This document shows positions 48,715 through 57,401 of a DNA stretch of 64,000 nucleotides, in pieces. The translations under genes were made by a program, and so were the position numbers. The DNA lies in the NCBI RefSeq assembly GCF_002082565.1, contig NZ_CP020562.1:620001-684000 (forward strand), given 5' to 3'. This DNA comes from Halomonas sp. GT (GTDB taxonomy: Bacteria > Pseudomonadota > Gammaproteobacteria > Pseudomonadales > Halomonadaceae). A model generated the notes under the pieces. The model was given only the letters and a program-made list of their open reading frames with translations, was not told the DNA's origin and did not search any database. How positions within the stretch are numbered: position 1 is the first letter of the stretch; every line of letters starts with the position of its first letter.

Positions 48715-49788
48715 ATGAAACCTACACAGTCTTTTTTATTCGCTGCCATGGCGGCTCTGCCACTGGCTATTGCCAGTGCCACCGCCCAGGCGCAGTCCTA
48801 TGAAATGGTCATCGCCACCCAGCTTCCAGAGGATATGAAAAATAACGAAATCTATCCTGCCCTGGTGCATTTCAAAAACCTTGTGGAAGCGCGCACCGAT
48901 GGAGACCTTGAGGTCTCTATTTTTGGCGGTGGTCAGCTAGGTTCTGAAGTAGAAAACGGCTCAGAAGTGCAGGGTGGTCGTACCCTGCAATCGACCATTA
49001 TGTCAGCGGGTGCGATGTCGTCGTTTTATGGCGACTACCAAGCGGTAACGGCACCTTTCTTGTTTACCAGCTGGCGCCAAGCGTGGAGCTTCTTTGACAG
49101 CGAATGGTTTGCTGACTTCATGTCCGGCACCGTTGAAGACGCCAACATGCGCTACTTAGGTACGTTCGATGATGGTGGTGGTTTTGTGGCCTTCACTAAC
49201 AACGTGCGCTTGATTGAGACCATGGAAGATTTAGAAGGGCTCAATATCCGTACCGAAGAGAACCCCGCTCACGTGGCTATCATGCGCTCACTTGGTGCTT
49301 CTGCCACGCCCCTCCCTTGGGGTGAGCTGATTACTGCCCTTGAGACGGGGCTGGCGGATGGCCAGTTTAACGCTCCCGTGTTGAATACCACGTTCAACTT
49401 TGATGCGGTAACGGACTACACCACCCTGACAGGGCATGTGTACAACAGTGCCCCTTGGGTCGTCAGTGAATCCTGGTATCAGTCGCTACCGGAAACGCAT
49501 CAACAGGCGTTAATCAGCTCTGCCCGCGAAGCGATTCAACTGAGCCACGGTATGTCTGGTGCGCTTGCCACCGCCAGTTGGGTAGAGTCCTGCGAACGTT
49601 TCGAAGCTTGCTACCTAATGCCTGATGCTGAGCGGGAACGCATGGCAGAGGTTGCTCGACCCGCTTGGAAAGAGTGGATTGTCGATGACTTCGGTATGGA
49701 TGAAGCCCGTGTGCAGGGGCTACTTGACGAAGTCGAGCGGGTTGGTCAGCAGCTTGCAGATGATGATCTGCGCATTTACGGCCAGTAA
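48715..49788 (+). CDS. TRAP transporter substrate-binding protein (DctP family)
   Basis: Periplasmic receptor of a sodium-driven TRAP transporter. The 357-residue protein has a clean signal peptide (FLFAAMAALPLAIASATAQA), then YEMVIATQLPEDMKNNEIYPAL, and the family arginine that binds the substrate carboxylate in LEGLNIRTEENP. GAGGTAAG precedes the ATG. The two membrane subunits follow, separated by a stem-loop. The ligand is unknown, but the family preference is for organic acids. Confidence 0.93.
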   Translation: MKPTQSFLFAAMAALPLAIASATAQAQSYEMVIATQLPEDMKNNEIYPALVHFKNLVEARTDGDLEVSIFGGGQLGSEVENGSEVQGGRTLQSTIMSAGAMSSFYGDYQAVTAPFLFTSWRQAWSFFDSEWFADFMSGTVEDANMRYLGTFDDGGGFVAFTNNVRLIETMEDLEGLNIRTEENPAHVAIMRSLGASATPLPWGELITALETGLADGQFNAPVLNTTFNFDAVTDYTTLTGHVYNSAPWVVSESWYQSLPETHQQALISSAREAIQLSHGMSGALATASWVESCERFEACYLMPDAERERMAEVARPAWKEWIVDDFGMDEARVQGLLDEVERVGQQLADDDLRIYGQ

Positions 49789-49805
49789 GACTTAGCGACG
49801 GACAA

Positions 49806-49834
49806 ACGCTGGGGTAGCACGACTGCCCCAGCGT
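49806..49834 (+). promoter_or_regulatory. Intercistronic stem-loop between TRAP receptor and membrane genes
   Basis: ACGCTGGGG pairs with CCCCAGCGT (9 bp), extendable by AG/CT inside the 11-nt loop, and is not followed by a T-tract. Such hairpins often stabilise the upstream mRNA segment and so raise the receptor above the permease. Confidence 0.65.
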
Positions 49835-49845
49835 GAGGAATCACG

Positions 49846-50391
49846 ATGAGCGTTTTACACCCGTTACGCCGCCTAAGCGATCACATCAATCAGGCGGCGA
49901 TTGTGTTATGCGTTGGCTGTATTTTATCGATGCTGGGCATTTCTTTTACCGCCTTTCTCTACAAGCTGTTTACCGGCAGCACGCTGAGCTGGACCTATTC
50001 ACTGGCCCGGCTTTTTTTGCCATGGATAGGCTTTCTCTCAATGACCATTTCACTACGCTATGGCGAGCATGTAGCGATGACGCTACTAGTGCGTAGCCTG
50101 CCCAGAATCATGGTGAAAATAGCGGCGGTGTTGTGTCTGGCGGTCCTCGGCTTATTTGCACTCATGCTTACTTGGTATGGCTGGGGCTACTTCACCAACG
50201 CGACGCAAGTCTACATGGTGTCGGATCAGATCCGCATTCCTAGCAAAGTGACGGCCATTGTTGTTCCTATCAGTGGCCTGATTATATTGCTGCATCTCGT
50301 TCATGGCTTTGCACTGCTTGAGCACTTTACAAGCGAGCATGAGGTGATTGATGAGCTTCTTGAGAGCGCTGAAGAGGAGGCTCGACCATGA
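49846..50391 (+). CDS. TRAP transporter small membrane subunit (DctQ family)
   Basis: A 181-residue protein with four predicted membrane spans, typical of DctQ: AAIVLCVGCILSMLGISFTAFLY, the conserved WTYSLARLFLPWIGFLSMTISLRYGEH region, and two further spans. GAGGAA precedes the ATG. The stop overlaps the start of the large subunit (ATGA), giving coupled translation. Confidence 0.93.
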   Translation: MSVLHPLRRLSDHINQAAIVLCVGCILSMLGISFTAFLYKLFTGSTLSWTYSLARLFLPWIGFLSMTISLRYGEHVAMTLLVRSLPRIMVKIAAVLCLAVLGLFALMLTWYGWGYFTNATQVYMVSDQIRIPSKVTAIVVPISGLIILLHLVHGFALLEHFTSEHEVIDELLESAEEEARP

Positions 50392-51662
50392 TGCCTACGA
50401 TTATTGTATTTGTGCTGTTGCTATTTATTGGTGCTCCCGTGGCGGTTGTCATGGCCATGTCAGGACTGGCTGGGGGGTTCTCCCTGGGCGGAGAGCGCAT
50501 GCTCGGTATCATTGCCGACCGGATGTTTTCAGGGGTTTCAGGGTTTTTGTTAATCGCGGTGCCTTATTTTATTTTTACCGCCGAGCTAATGAATCAGGGC
50601 GGGCTAACCCATAAGTTGATTGCGTTTAATAATTCACTGTTTGGCCGTGTTCGTGGTGCACTTTCCCACGTCAATATTTCGGTATCGGTGTTTTTTGCCG
50701 GGTTAACCGGTGCCGCTGTCACTGACACCGTGGCAATCGGCAAAATCATGATTCCCGAAATGAAAAGGCAGGGTTACGACGCTGAGTACGCGGCAGCCGT
50801 GACGGCGTGTTCATCGATTATTGGGCCGATTATTCCACCCAGTGTGGTGATGGTGGTATATGCCACCCTGTTGCGTGATATTTCGGTGATCGATCTTTTC
50901 GCGGGCGGCATTATTCCTGGGCTGTTGATGGCGTTGGCGCTGTTATGTGTGAGCTTTTTCCTGGCCTGGAAACGGGGTTATCCCAAACAGGCACCAACGC
51001 CGTTTAAAGTAGCGCTGATGTCGTTTGTGGTCGCGCTGCCTGCCATGGTGGTGCCACTGATTATTTTGGGTGGCATTCTGTCGGGCTTAACCACCATCAC
51101 TGAAGCCTCTGGGTTTGCGGCGGTGTATGCCATCGTGATTGGCGTTGTATTTTACCGAAATCTCACTTGGCGAAAAATTTGGGACGCGCTGGTCGTGACA
51201 GTACGTTTCTCTGGGGTGGTGTTTTTCTTGCTTGCCACCTCGGCGGTACTGGGTTGGTTTGTAACACGCTCAGGAATTGCCAGAGACGCTGCTGGGCTTA
51301 TTACCACCTTCAGTGATGCTGCCTTCCTACAGTTAATGCTGGTGTGCTTGCTACTGTTGGTGATTGGTACGGTGATGGATGTGCTACCTGCGCTCGTAGT
51401 GGTAGCGCCCGTACTTGTGCCAGCCATGATTCAGCTGGGTTTTGACCCGTTGCATTTCGCCATATTGATGATTGTGGTGCTCAACGTTTCCAATGTGACG
51501 CCCCCCGTGGGGATGACGCTGATGACGGCCGCCCGAATAGCCGAAGTGCCTTATGAGCGAGCCATCGTGGCATCACTACCATTTTATGTAGCGTTCATTG
51601 GCGTTATTGTGCTGTTAGCGGCATTTCCAGCGCTTTCAACCTGGATTCCCTCACTACTTTAA
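50388..51662 (+). CDS. TRAP transporter large membrane subunit (DctM family)
   Basis: The 424-residue transport subunit with about twelve hydrophobic spans. Family segments are visible: FLLIAVPYFIFTAELMNQGG, FFAGLTGAAVTDTVAIGKIMIPEM, SSIIGPIIPPSVVMVVYA and NVTPPVGMTLMTAARIAEVPY. GAGGAGG lies upstream inside the small-subunit gene. It completes the three-part TRAP system and is followed by the first deacetylase-like gene. Confidence 0.95.
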   Translation: MMPTIIVFVLLLFIGAPVAVVMAMSGLAGGFSLGGERMLGIIADRMFSGVSGFLLIAVPYFIFTAELMNQGGLTHKLIAFNNSLFGRVRGALSHVNISVSVFFAGLTGAAVTDTVAIGKIMIPEMKRQGYDAEYAAAVTACSSIIGPIIPPSVVMVVYATLLRDISVIDLFAGGIIPGLLMALALLCVSFFLAWKRGYPKQAPTPFKVALMSFVVALPAMVVPLIILGGILSGLTTITEASGFAAVYAIVIGVVFYRNLTWRKIWDALVVTVRFSGVVFFLLATSAVLGWFVTRSGIARDAAGLITTFSDAAFLQLMLVCLLLLVIGTVMDVLPALVVVAPVLVPAMIQLGFDPLHFAILMIVVLNVSNVTPPVGMTLMTAARIAEVPYERAIVASLPFYVAFIGVIVLLAAFPALSTWIPSLL

Positions 51663-51680
51663 AAGGCGGATGTGCAACAC

Positions 51681-52730
51681 ATGAAGTGCTTTTACCACCC
51701 TGACCAGGACTACCATGCGCCGCCGACCTTTCTGCTGCGTGGGCAGCCCGCGCCATCACCGGAAGGGCCGGTGCGCGCTGAACTGCTAAGCAAAGGGCTG
51801 GCCGCGGCTGGTTTGAGCCTGACGGCACCTAGTGAAACTGACTCGCCGATGCTGCGTAAACGTCTAGAGCAGATTCATACGCCGCGCTATTTACGCTTTT
51901 TGGAAACGATTTATCAGCGTTGGCAAGCACTGCCTAATGCAGCGGCGCTGGTGGCACCGAACGTTCACCCCTGTGGTGGTGCTAGCCACTACCCGAGTCA
52001 CCCCGTTGGCCAAGCGGGCTGGCATTTGCACGATATGGCCTGCCCGTTAAGCGAAACAAGCTTTCAAGGGGCATTAGCGTCGGCTGCGACAGCCGTGGCT
52101 GCAGCTGAGGAAGTGATGAGCGGTGCATCGCTCGCCTATCCCCCTCGCGCTTATGCCTTATGCCGCCCACCGGGTCATCACGCGGGGCCGGATAACGCGG
52201 GCGGCTTCTGTTTGCTGAATAACGCTGCCTTGGCTGCCAGCGTGCTGCGTGAGAAATTTGCCAAAGTAGCGATCATTGACGTGGATTTGCACCACGGTAA
52301 CGGTACTCAGGATATTTTCTACTCCCGCGGGGATGTCTGGACTGGCTCTGTACACGTCGACCCGAGTGATTTTTATCCCTTCTTCTGGGGTGGCGTGGAC
52401 GAGATAGGGTGCGAAGAGGGTGAAGGTGCCAACGTCAACTTACCTTTGCCCTTGGGCAGTGATGGTGAGACCTATCTTAACGCGGTGGCCACGCTGATTG
52501 AGCAGCTCAACCGTTACCAGCCAGAGGCGGTCGTGGTGTCTTTGGGGCTGGATATCCATAAGGATGATCCGCTTGCTGGGTTCAGCGTGGAAACGGAAGC
52601 CTTTGTGGCATTGGGTGAGCAGTTGAGCGCCTTATCGCAGCCCACCGTGGTGATTCAAGAGGGCGGCTATCCGACCGAATATCTCAGCGCTAACCTTGCC
52701 GCCTTTATGCGTGGTTATCAGAGAAGTTGA
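51681..52730 (+). CDS. Acetylpolyamine amidohydrolase-like zinc deacylase (HDAC superfamily)
   Basis: A 349-residue enzyme close in sequence to Mycoplana acetylpolyamine amidohydrolase. All catalytic residues are present: the H166-H167 pair in CRPPGHHAGPDNAGGF, zinc ligands D202 and H204 (IDVDLHHGNG) and D291 (SLGLDIHKDDP), and catalytic Y330 in QEGGY. The SVHVDPSDFYPFFWGG stretch is typical of the acetylpolyamine group. The ATG at 51681 matches the family start; an in-frame GTG at 51672 is less likely. Expected reaction: removal of acetyl or another acyl group from an amine such as an N-acetyl diamine. It lies between the TRAP genes and a second, distinct member of the superfamily. Confidence 0.9.
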   Translation: MKCFYHPDQDYHAPPTFLLRGQPAPSPEGPVRAELLSKGLAAAGLSLTAPSETDSPMLRKRLEQIHTPRYLRFLETIYQRWQALPNAAALVAPNVHPCGGASHYPSHPVGQAGWHLHDMACPLSETSFQGALASAATAVAAAEEVMSGASLAYPPRAYALCRPPGHHAGPDNAGGFCLLNNAALAASVLREKFAKVAIIDVDLHHGNGTQDIFYSRGDVWTGSVHVDPSDFYPFFWGGVDEIGCEEGEGANVNLPLPLGSDGETYLNAVATLIEQLNRYQPEAVVVSLGLDIHKDDPLAGFSVETEAFVALGEQLSALSQPTVVIQEGGYPTEYLSANLAAFMRGYQRS

Positions 52731-52740
52731 GAGACGCTCA

Positions 52741-53847
52741 ATGAGTAAGACAGGGTTTTACTGGCACGAACGCTGCTTTTGGCACGACCAGGGTGCCATT
52801 GGTGTTTTTTCTGCTCCCGGTGAGTTTCTGCAGCCGCAACCAGCGTCGGAAAGTCCCGAAAGCAAACGGCGGCTGAAGAATATTCTTGAGGTTAGTGGGC
52901 TGATTGACGAGCTCCGCGTCGTCAAACCTCCTGCCGCATCTGTTGAGGACCTGCTGCGCTTCCATACGGCTCGTTATCTTGAATCACTTCAGGCCGGTGA
53001 CCAGGCGCGCGGTGGTAACGGCGGCGACTGCGCGCCTTTCATGCCTGGCAGTTGGGCAGCAGCAAGGCACTCAGCGGGGCTTGCCGTCGCAGCGGTAGAA
53101 GACGTGGCGCTTGGGCATGTCAATAACGCTTATGCGCTTTGCCGCCCGCCGGGGCATCACGCCGAGGCGGATCAGGGGCGTGGTTTCTGTTTGCTGGGCA
53201 ATATCCCGGTAGCCGTGATGCGTGCCCGGGCCTTGGGGCAAGTGAAGCGGGTAGCGATTCTTGATTGGGATGTGCATCACGGTAATAGCCAGCAGTCGGC
53301 GTTTTACGCTGAGCCTGAGGTGTTCACCGTTTCCGTTCATCAAGCCGCGAACTACCCTCTCGATACAGGCAGTTTTGAAGAGCAGGGAGAAGGCGAGGGG
53401 TTAGGGGCGAATCTTAACCTGCCGCTACCGCCGGGCTGTGGTTTGGGCGCTTATCGCTATGCGATGGCGTCGCTGGTGTTGCCAGCACTGGAAGCGTTTA
53501 ACCCAGACTTAATTGTAGTGGCCTGTGGCTATGATGCCTGTGCAAAAGACCCGCTAGGCAAGATGCTACTCAACAGTGCCGCGTTTGCCGAAATGACCGC
53601 ACAGCTAAAAGCACTTGCCGCCCGTTGCTGCCAGGGGAAGCTGGTCTTCGTCCATGAAGGCGGTTACTCAGAAGGCTATGTACCGCTATGTGGACATAGC
53701 GTTATTCAAACGTTGGCAGGTAGCACCATTAGTGTTCCTGACCCGCAAAACGATGAAATTGCTGCCTGGGGGTATCAGGCCTTACAACCGCACCAGCAAG
53801 CGCTAATCGACGGCTGGCGCCAACAGTGGGAGCAATGCACGCAATGA
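52741..53847 (+). CDS. Histone deacetylase-like amidohydrolase (class II HDAH type)
   Basis: A 368-residue second member of the same zinc-hydrolase superfamily, but of the group of Bordetella/Alcaligenes HDAH, not acetylpolyamine amidohydrolase. Key residues: H139-H140 (CRPPGHHAEADQGRGF), D177 and H179 (ILDWDVHHGN), D265 (VACGYDACAKDP) and Y309 (HEGGYSEGYVPLCG). The ATG at 52741 follows GAGAG. The stop overlaps the aminotransferase start (ATGA). Natural substrates of this group are poorly known. Pairing with the gene before suggests two related acyl-amide substrates or sequential steps. Confidence 0.9.
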   Translation: MSKTGFYWHERCFWHDQGAIGVFSAPGEFLQPQPASESPESKRRLKNILEVSGLIDELRVVKPPAASVEDLLRFHTARYLESLQAGDQARGGNGGDCAPFMPGSWAAARHSAGLAVAAVEDVALGHVNNAYALCRPPGHHAEADQGRGFCLLGNIPVAVMRARALGQVKRVAILDWDVHHGNSQQSAFYAEPEVFTVSVHQAANYPLDTGSFEEQGEGEGLGANLNLPLPPGCGLGAYRYAMASLVLPALEAFNPDLIVVACGYDACAKDPLGKMLLNSAAFAEMTAQLKALAARCCQGKLVFVHEGGYSEGYVPLCGHSVIQTLAGSTISVPDPQNDEIAAWGYQALQPHQQALIDGWRQQWEQCTQ

Positions 53848-54800
53848 CACCGCTTTATGATCGCGATGGTTGGATTTGGCAGGATGGTGAATGGCTGGCT
53901 TGGCGAGAGGCTAAGGTCCATGTGTTTACCCATACGCTGCACTATGGCATGGGCTGCTTCGAGGGCGTGCGCGCTTATGAGGGGGAGCAGGGAACGGCGC
54001 TGTTTCGCGTGGCTGAGCATACCCGCCGCTTGGCAGAGAGCGCCCACTCCTTAGATATTCCGATCGCTTTTAGCGAAGAGGCGCTGATCGAGGCTCAGCA
54101 GGAGTGCTTGCGTAAAAATCAGCTGACGAACGCTTATCTTAAGCCAACGGTGTTTCTTGGCGCGGAAGGCCTTGGCCTGCGAGCCAAAGGATTAAGCACC
54201 CATGTGATGATTGCTGCCTGGGACCTTGGGCCGTATCTGTCGCCGCAGGCAACCCGCTGTGGGTTACGTGCGCTGACGTCTTCCTGGGCGCGCCACCACG
54301 TCAATATCAGCCTGTGCCGTGCCAAGACCAGCGGTCATTATGTGAATTCGATGCTGGCGCTGAATACCGCCGTGAAAGCAGGGTTTGATGAAACCATCAT
54401 GCTTGACCCAGAAGGCTATGTGGCCGAAGCGTCCGCCGCTAATGTTTTCTTATTGCGCGATGGTGTACTGCACACGCCCGAAGTGACGTCCTGCTTGCAG
54501 GGTATCACTCGCGACAGCGTGATCCAGTTAGCCCGCGAGGCGCTGGGCATAGAAGTGCGCGAGCGACGCATCACTCGTGATGAGCTGTATACCGCCGATG
54601 AAGCGTTCTTAACCGGTACCGCTGCGGAAATTCTTCCTCTGCGTGAACTGGATGGCCGCCGCATCGGGGTAAGGGCGGGTGCGCCGGCTGTCGACGCGCC
54701 GATACCGGACGACAGTGTGACCGCGCGCTTGCAGCGCCTGTATCGCCAAGCGGTGCGTGGCGAGCTGGCTGCGTTCAAGCACTGGTTAACGCCCGCTTAG
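53844..54800 (+). CDS. Class IV aminotransferase (branched-chain aminotransferase-like)
   Basis: A 318-residue PLP enzyme of fold type IV. The ATG at 53844 overlaps the previous stop and aligns with IlvE. Motifs: VHVFTHTLHYGMGCFEGVRAY, PLP lysine K161 in CRAKTSGHYVNSML, the glutamate in GYVAEASAANVFLL, and EAFLTGTAAEILPLRELDGR. IlvE-type activity (leucine, isoleucine, valine or related 2-keto acids) is the closest match, but its coupling to deacylases and a TRAP importer points to a catabolic role. Ends before a strong hairpin. Confidence 0.9.
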   Translation: MTPLYDRDGWIWQDGEWLAWREAKVHVFTHTLHYGMGCFEGVRAYEGEQGTALFRVAEHTRRLAESAHSLDIPIAFSEEALIEAQQECLRKNQLTNAYLKPTVFLGAEGLGLRAKGLSTHVMIAAWDLGPYLSPQATRCGLRALTSSWARHHVNISLCRAKTSGHYVNSMLALNTAVKAGFDETIMLDPEGYVAEASAANVFLLRDGVLHTPEVTSCLQGITRDSVIQLAREALGIEVRERRITRDELYTADEAFLTGTAAEILPLRELDGRRIGVRAGAPAVDAPIPDDSVTARLQRLYRQAVRGELAAFKHWLTPA

Positions 54801-54830
54801 GTTCATTGCCCGCTATTCGCTAGCGTTTGA

Positions 54831-54858
54831 AGAATGCCTGACAGCCGTCAGGCATTCT
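54831..54858. terminator. Terminator between convergent aminotransferase genes
   Basis: AGAATGCCTGAC / GTCAGGCATTCT, a 12-bp perfect stem with a 4-nt loop. The right arm includes the stop codon of the minus-strand gene. T-tracts are short. Confidence 0.7.
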
Positions 54859-55957
54859 CTTTAATGGCCTGCTCAAGAATCGCCAGCTGCCCTGGTTCCA
54901 AAGCATCCGCGACGGCGGTGATGCGTAAGACATGACCAAGCGCTGGGTGAGCGGGGCGGGCGATTAAACGGCCTGCTTCCAGTAGCTCACGGTTTATCCG
55001 CTCGGCCAGTTCGGCAGTTGGTAAGCGAATGCCGATAAAGTTGGTGGCGCTAGGCAATACATCGGCACCCAGTGCTTGGAAATGAGCCGCTAACTGTTCC
55101 CTGCGTGCTTTTACTTCCGCAATATGTTGGTGGACTTCAGCTGGGTGATCGAGCACGATTTCTGCGGCTGCCTGGGTAAAGGTGGATACCGCGTAGTGAA
55201 TGCGCACCTTCATCATCAATGCGAGCACATCAGGGTCGGCAATCGCATAGCCAATGCGTAAGCCTGCTAAACCGTGGGCTTTTGACAGCGTGCGTAGGCG
55301 AATGACACCTGGAAGTGCCTTGGCCGCGAAGTCACTGTTGGCGTCATCACGAAAATCGCCATACGCCTCATCCAGCAGCAGCCAGCAGGTGTCCGGCAGT
55401 GCGTCGCGCAGCTTGAGAATGGCACTGTCGCTATGCAGATGGCCGCTAGGGTTATCGGGGTTGGCTAAATAAACCAGCTGGGCATTTTCCTGGTGTGCTG
55501 CCGCCGCTAACGCTTCCAAATCAGGGGCCAGTAGGCCAGGGGCTTCAACATAGCTAGGCTCTACTAAGTGGCAACCCTGGCCTTTCGCAAAGTAACCAAA
55601 GGTTGGGTAAGTGCCCGCCGTACTAACCACGGTGTCGCCCGGTGTGCAGGTGGTGCGTAGTGCTAACGCGATTAGGCTATCGGCACCGGCATCCACCAGC
55701 AAGTGATCAAGCGGTATACCCTTCTGGGCGCTTAGTCGCTGACGAACGCCGAGAGCTTCCGCATCGCCGTAACAGTACACATGCTCGGCGACAGCATCGC
55801 CAAAATGTTCACGTAGCGCACGATGGGGCATGTCCAGCCCTTCATTAGAGCCCAATCGATGAGGGATTTCGCGGCCAATGCGGCGCTCCAGAACTTTAAT
55901 CCCAGGAAACGGATTAAGGGGACCTTCACCAGTAAGATGATGGGGGTAGGAGGGCAT
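54848..55957 (-). CDS. Class I/II aminotransferase (HisC-like)
   Basis: A 369-residue fold type I PLP enzyme similar to histidinol-phosphate aminotransferases. Visible: GSNEGLDMPHRAL near the start, ANPDNPSG at 166-172, the aspartate in LLLDEAYGDF, PLP lysine K226 in RTLSKAHGLAGLRIGYAIA, and the C-terminal carboxylate-binding LRITAV in place of the more usual LRVT/S. It is not beside his genes, so it probably acts on another amino compound of the island. It lies next to the FAD dehydrogenase on the same strand. Confidence 0.88.
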   Translation of the reverse strand: MPSYPHHLTGEGPLNPFPGIKVLERRIGREIPHRLGSNEGLDMPHRALREHFGDAVAEHVYCYGDAEALGVRQRLSAQKGIPLDHLLVDAGADSLIALALRTTCTPGDTVVSTAGTYPTFGYFAKGQGCHLVEPSYVEAPGLLAPDLEALAAAAHQENAQLVYLANPDNPSGHLHSDSAILKLRDALPDTCWLLLDEAYGDFRDDANSDFAAKALPGVIRLRTLSKAHGLAGLRIGYAIADPDVLALMMKVRIHYAVSTFTQAAAEIVLDHPAEVHQHIAEVKARREQLAAHFQALGADVLPSATNFIGIRLPTAELAERINRELLEAGRLIARPAHPALGHVLRITAVADALEPGQLAILEQAIKENA

Positions 55958-55982
55958 ATCGATATCCTAATAATGAAAATTT

Positions 55983-57365
55983 TCAGCTCAAAATTTTACC
56001 GCGATTAAGCAACTGATGTGGGTCAAACGCCTGCTTCAGTGTGTGCATTAATTCGATTTCCGCCTGAGAGCGGCAGGTGCTAAGCCAGGGGCGCTTTTCT
56101 AAACCAATGCCATGCTCTGCTGAAACAGAGCCTCCCAGCGCTTTAAGTGGCTCGTAAACCAGTGTTTCTACCGCGTGGCGCTCTTCTGGCGCATCGCTGC
56201 CAACGCTAATAGAAATATGCAGGTTGCCGTCGCCAAGATGGCCAAACACCACTAGGCGGCCCTCTGGCCAGCGTTGTACCAGCTGCTTCTCTAATACATC
56301 GGTATAGCGCTGCATATCGGCAATGGGGAGGCTGACATCAAAGGTAAAGATGGGTGCCAGCCCCTTGATGAGCCCTTCAATATCTTCTCGTATCGCCCAG
56401 AGACCATCGCGTTGAGTGGTTGATTGGGCAATCACGGCATCGACGATTAAGTCTTGTTCAAATGCCTGTTCAAGCGCTACACGGAATTGCTCTGCATGGT
56501 GAGTTTCATCGTTGCCGAGCGACTCGATAATCACATAAAAGGGGTGCTCTGGTGGAATCGGGGGCGTGTGCCTCGCCAGCGTTTCAGTGAGCAGGCGATA
56601 GTGGTTTTGCCACATTACCTCAAACGCCCCCAGGCCACCCCCAAGCGCTTTGCCCATATGGCTTAATAGCCCGGTTAGCGCGTCAAACGAGTGGCAAGCC
56701 ACCAGTGCCGTTTGCTCGCTAGGGGTAGGCGGCTGAAGCCGCAGCACGGCGCGGGTAATAATCCCCAGGGTGCCTTCACTGCCAATAAATAGCTGCTTTA
56801 AATCAAACCCTGCATTGTTTTTCAGCATGCGATTCATGGAACTGACAACACGCCCGTCGGCCATCACTGCTTCAAGCCCTAGTACTTGCTGGCGCATCAT
56901 GCCGTAGCGAATCACCCTGACACCGCCAGCATTGGTGGCGATATTGCCGCCAATCGTACAGCTTCCGCGTGCGCCTAAATCCAGCGGGAACTGCAGCCCT
57001 ACCTCGTTAGCGGCTTCCTGTACTCGCTGAAGGGGGGCGCCTGCTTGTACCGTTATCGTGCCGCCGACCTGATCAATCTCTTCAATAGCGGTCATGCGTT
57101 CCAGGGAAATGACCAACTCTTCTGGACTCGCCTCCGCGCCATGCACTAAACCGGTTAAGCCGCCATGGGTAACCACTGGCTGTTTAAGCGTGTGGCAGGC
57201 CTGCATAACAGCCGCTAACTGTTCGGTATCTGCCGGGCGAACAATGGCGCCTGCCTGGCAGGGCGCACCGGTCATCCAATCAACACGGCGACTAGTGACA
57301 TCATCGCCCGTGATTACATGGGCAGCACCAACAAGTTTACGCAGCGCCTCCAGGGTTATCTGCAT
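55983..57365 (-). CDS. FAD-linked 2-hydroxyacid dehydrogenase (GlcD/D-lactate type)
   Basis: A 460-residue FAD enzyme of the VAO family, related to GlcD, D-lactate and D-2-hydroxyglutarate dehydrogenases. The FAD-binding domain is clear: VVTHGGLTGLVHGAEA, PLDLGARGSCTIGGNIATNAGG, and LKQLFIGSEGTLGIIT. The C-terminal cap has HLGDGNLHISI and SAEHGIGLEKRPWL, the family metal/substrate motifs. AAGGAA precedes the ATG. It would oxidise a 2-hydroxyacid to the 2-keto acid, which could link to the aminotransferases nearby; the electron acceptor is unknown. Confidence 0.9.
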   Translation of the reverse strand: MQITLEALRKLVGAAHVITGDDVTSRRVDWMTGAPCQAGAIVRPADTEQLAAVMQACHTLKQPVVTHGGLTGLVHGAEASPEELVISLERMTAIEEIDQVGGTITVQAGAPLQRVQEAANEVGLQFPLDLGARGSCTIGGNIATNAGGVRVIRYGMMRQQVLGLEAVMADGRVVSSMNRMLKNNAGFDLKQLFIGSEGTLGIITRAVLRLQPPTPSEQTALVACHSFDALTGLLSHMGKALGGGLGAFEVMWQNHYRLLTETLARHTPPIPPEHPFYVIIESLGNDETHHAEQFRVALEQAFEQDLIVDAVIAQSTTQRDGLWAIREDIEGLIKGLAPIFTFDVSLPIADMQRYTDVLEKQLVQRWPEGRLVVFGHLGDGNLHISISVGSDAPEERHAVETLVYEPLKALGGSVSAEHGIGLEKRPWLSTCRSQAEIELMHTLKQAFDPHQLLNRGKILS

Positions 57366-57401
57366 GGGTGTTCCTTGGTAAAGAGGTTAACGATCTAATG
57401 A

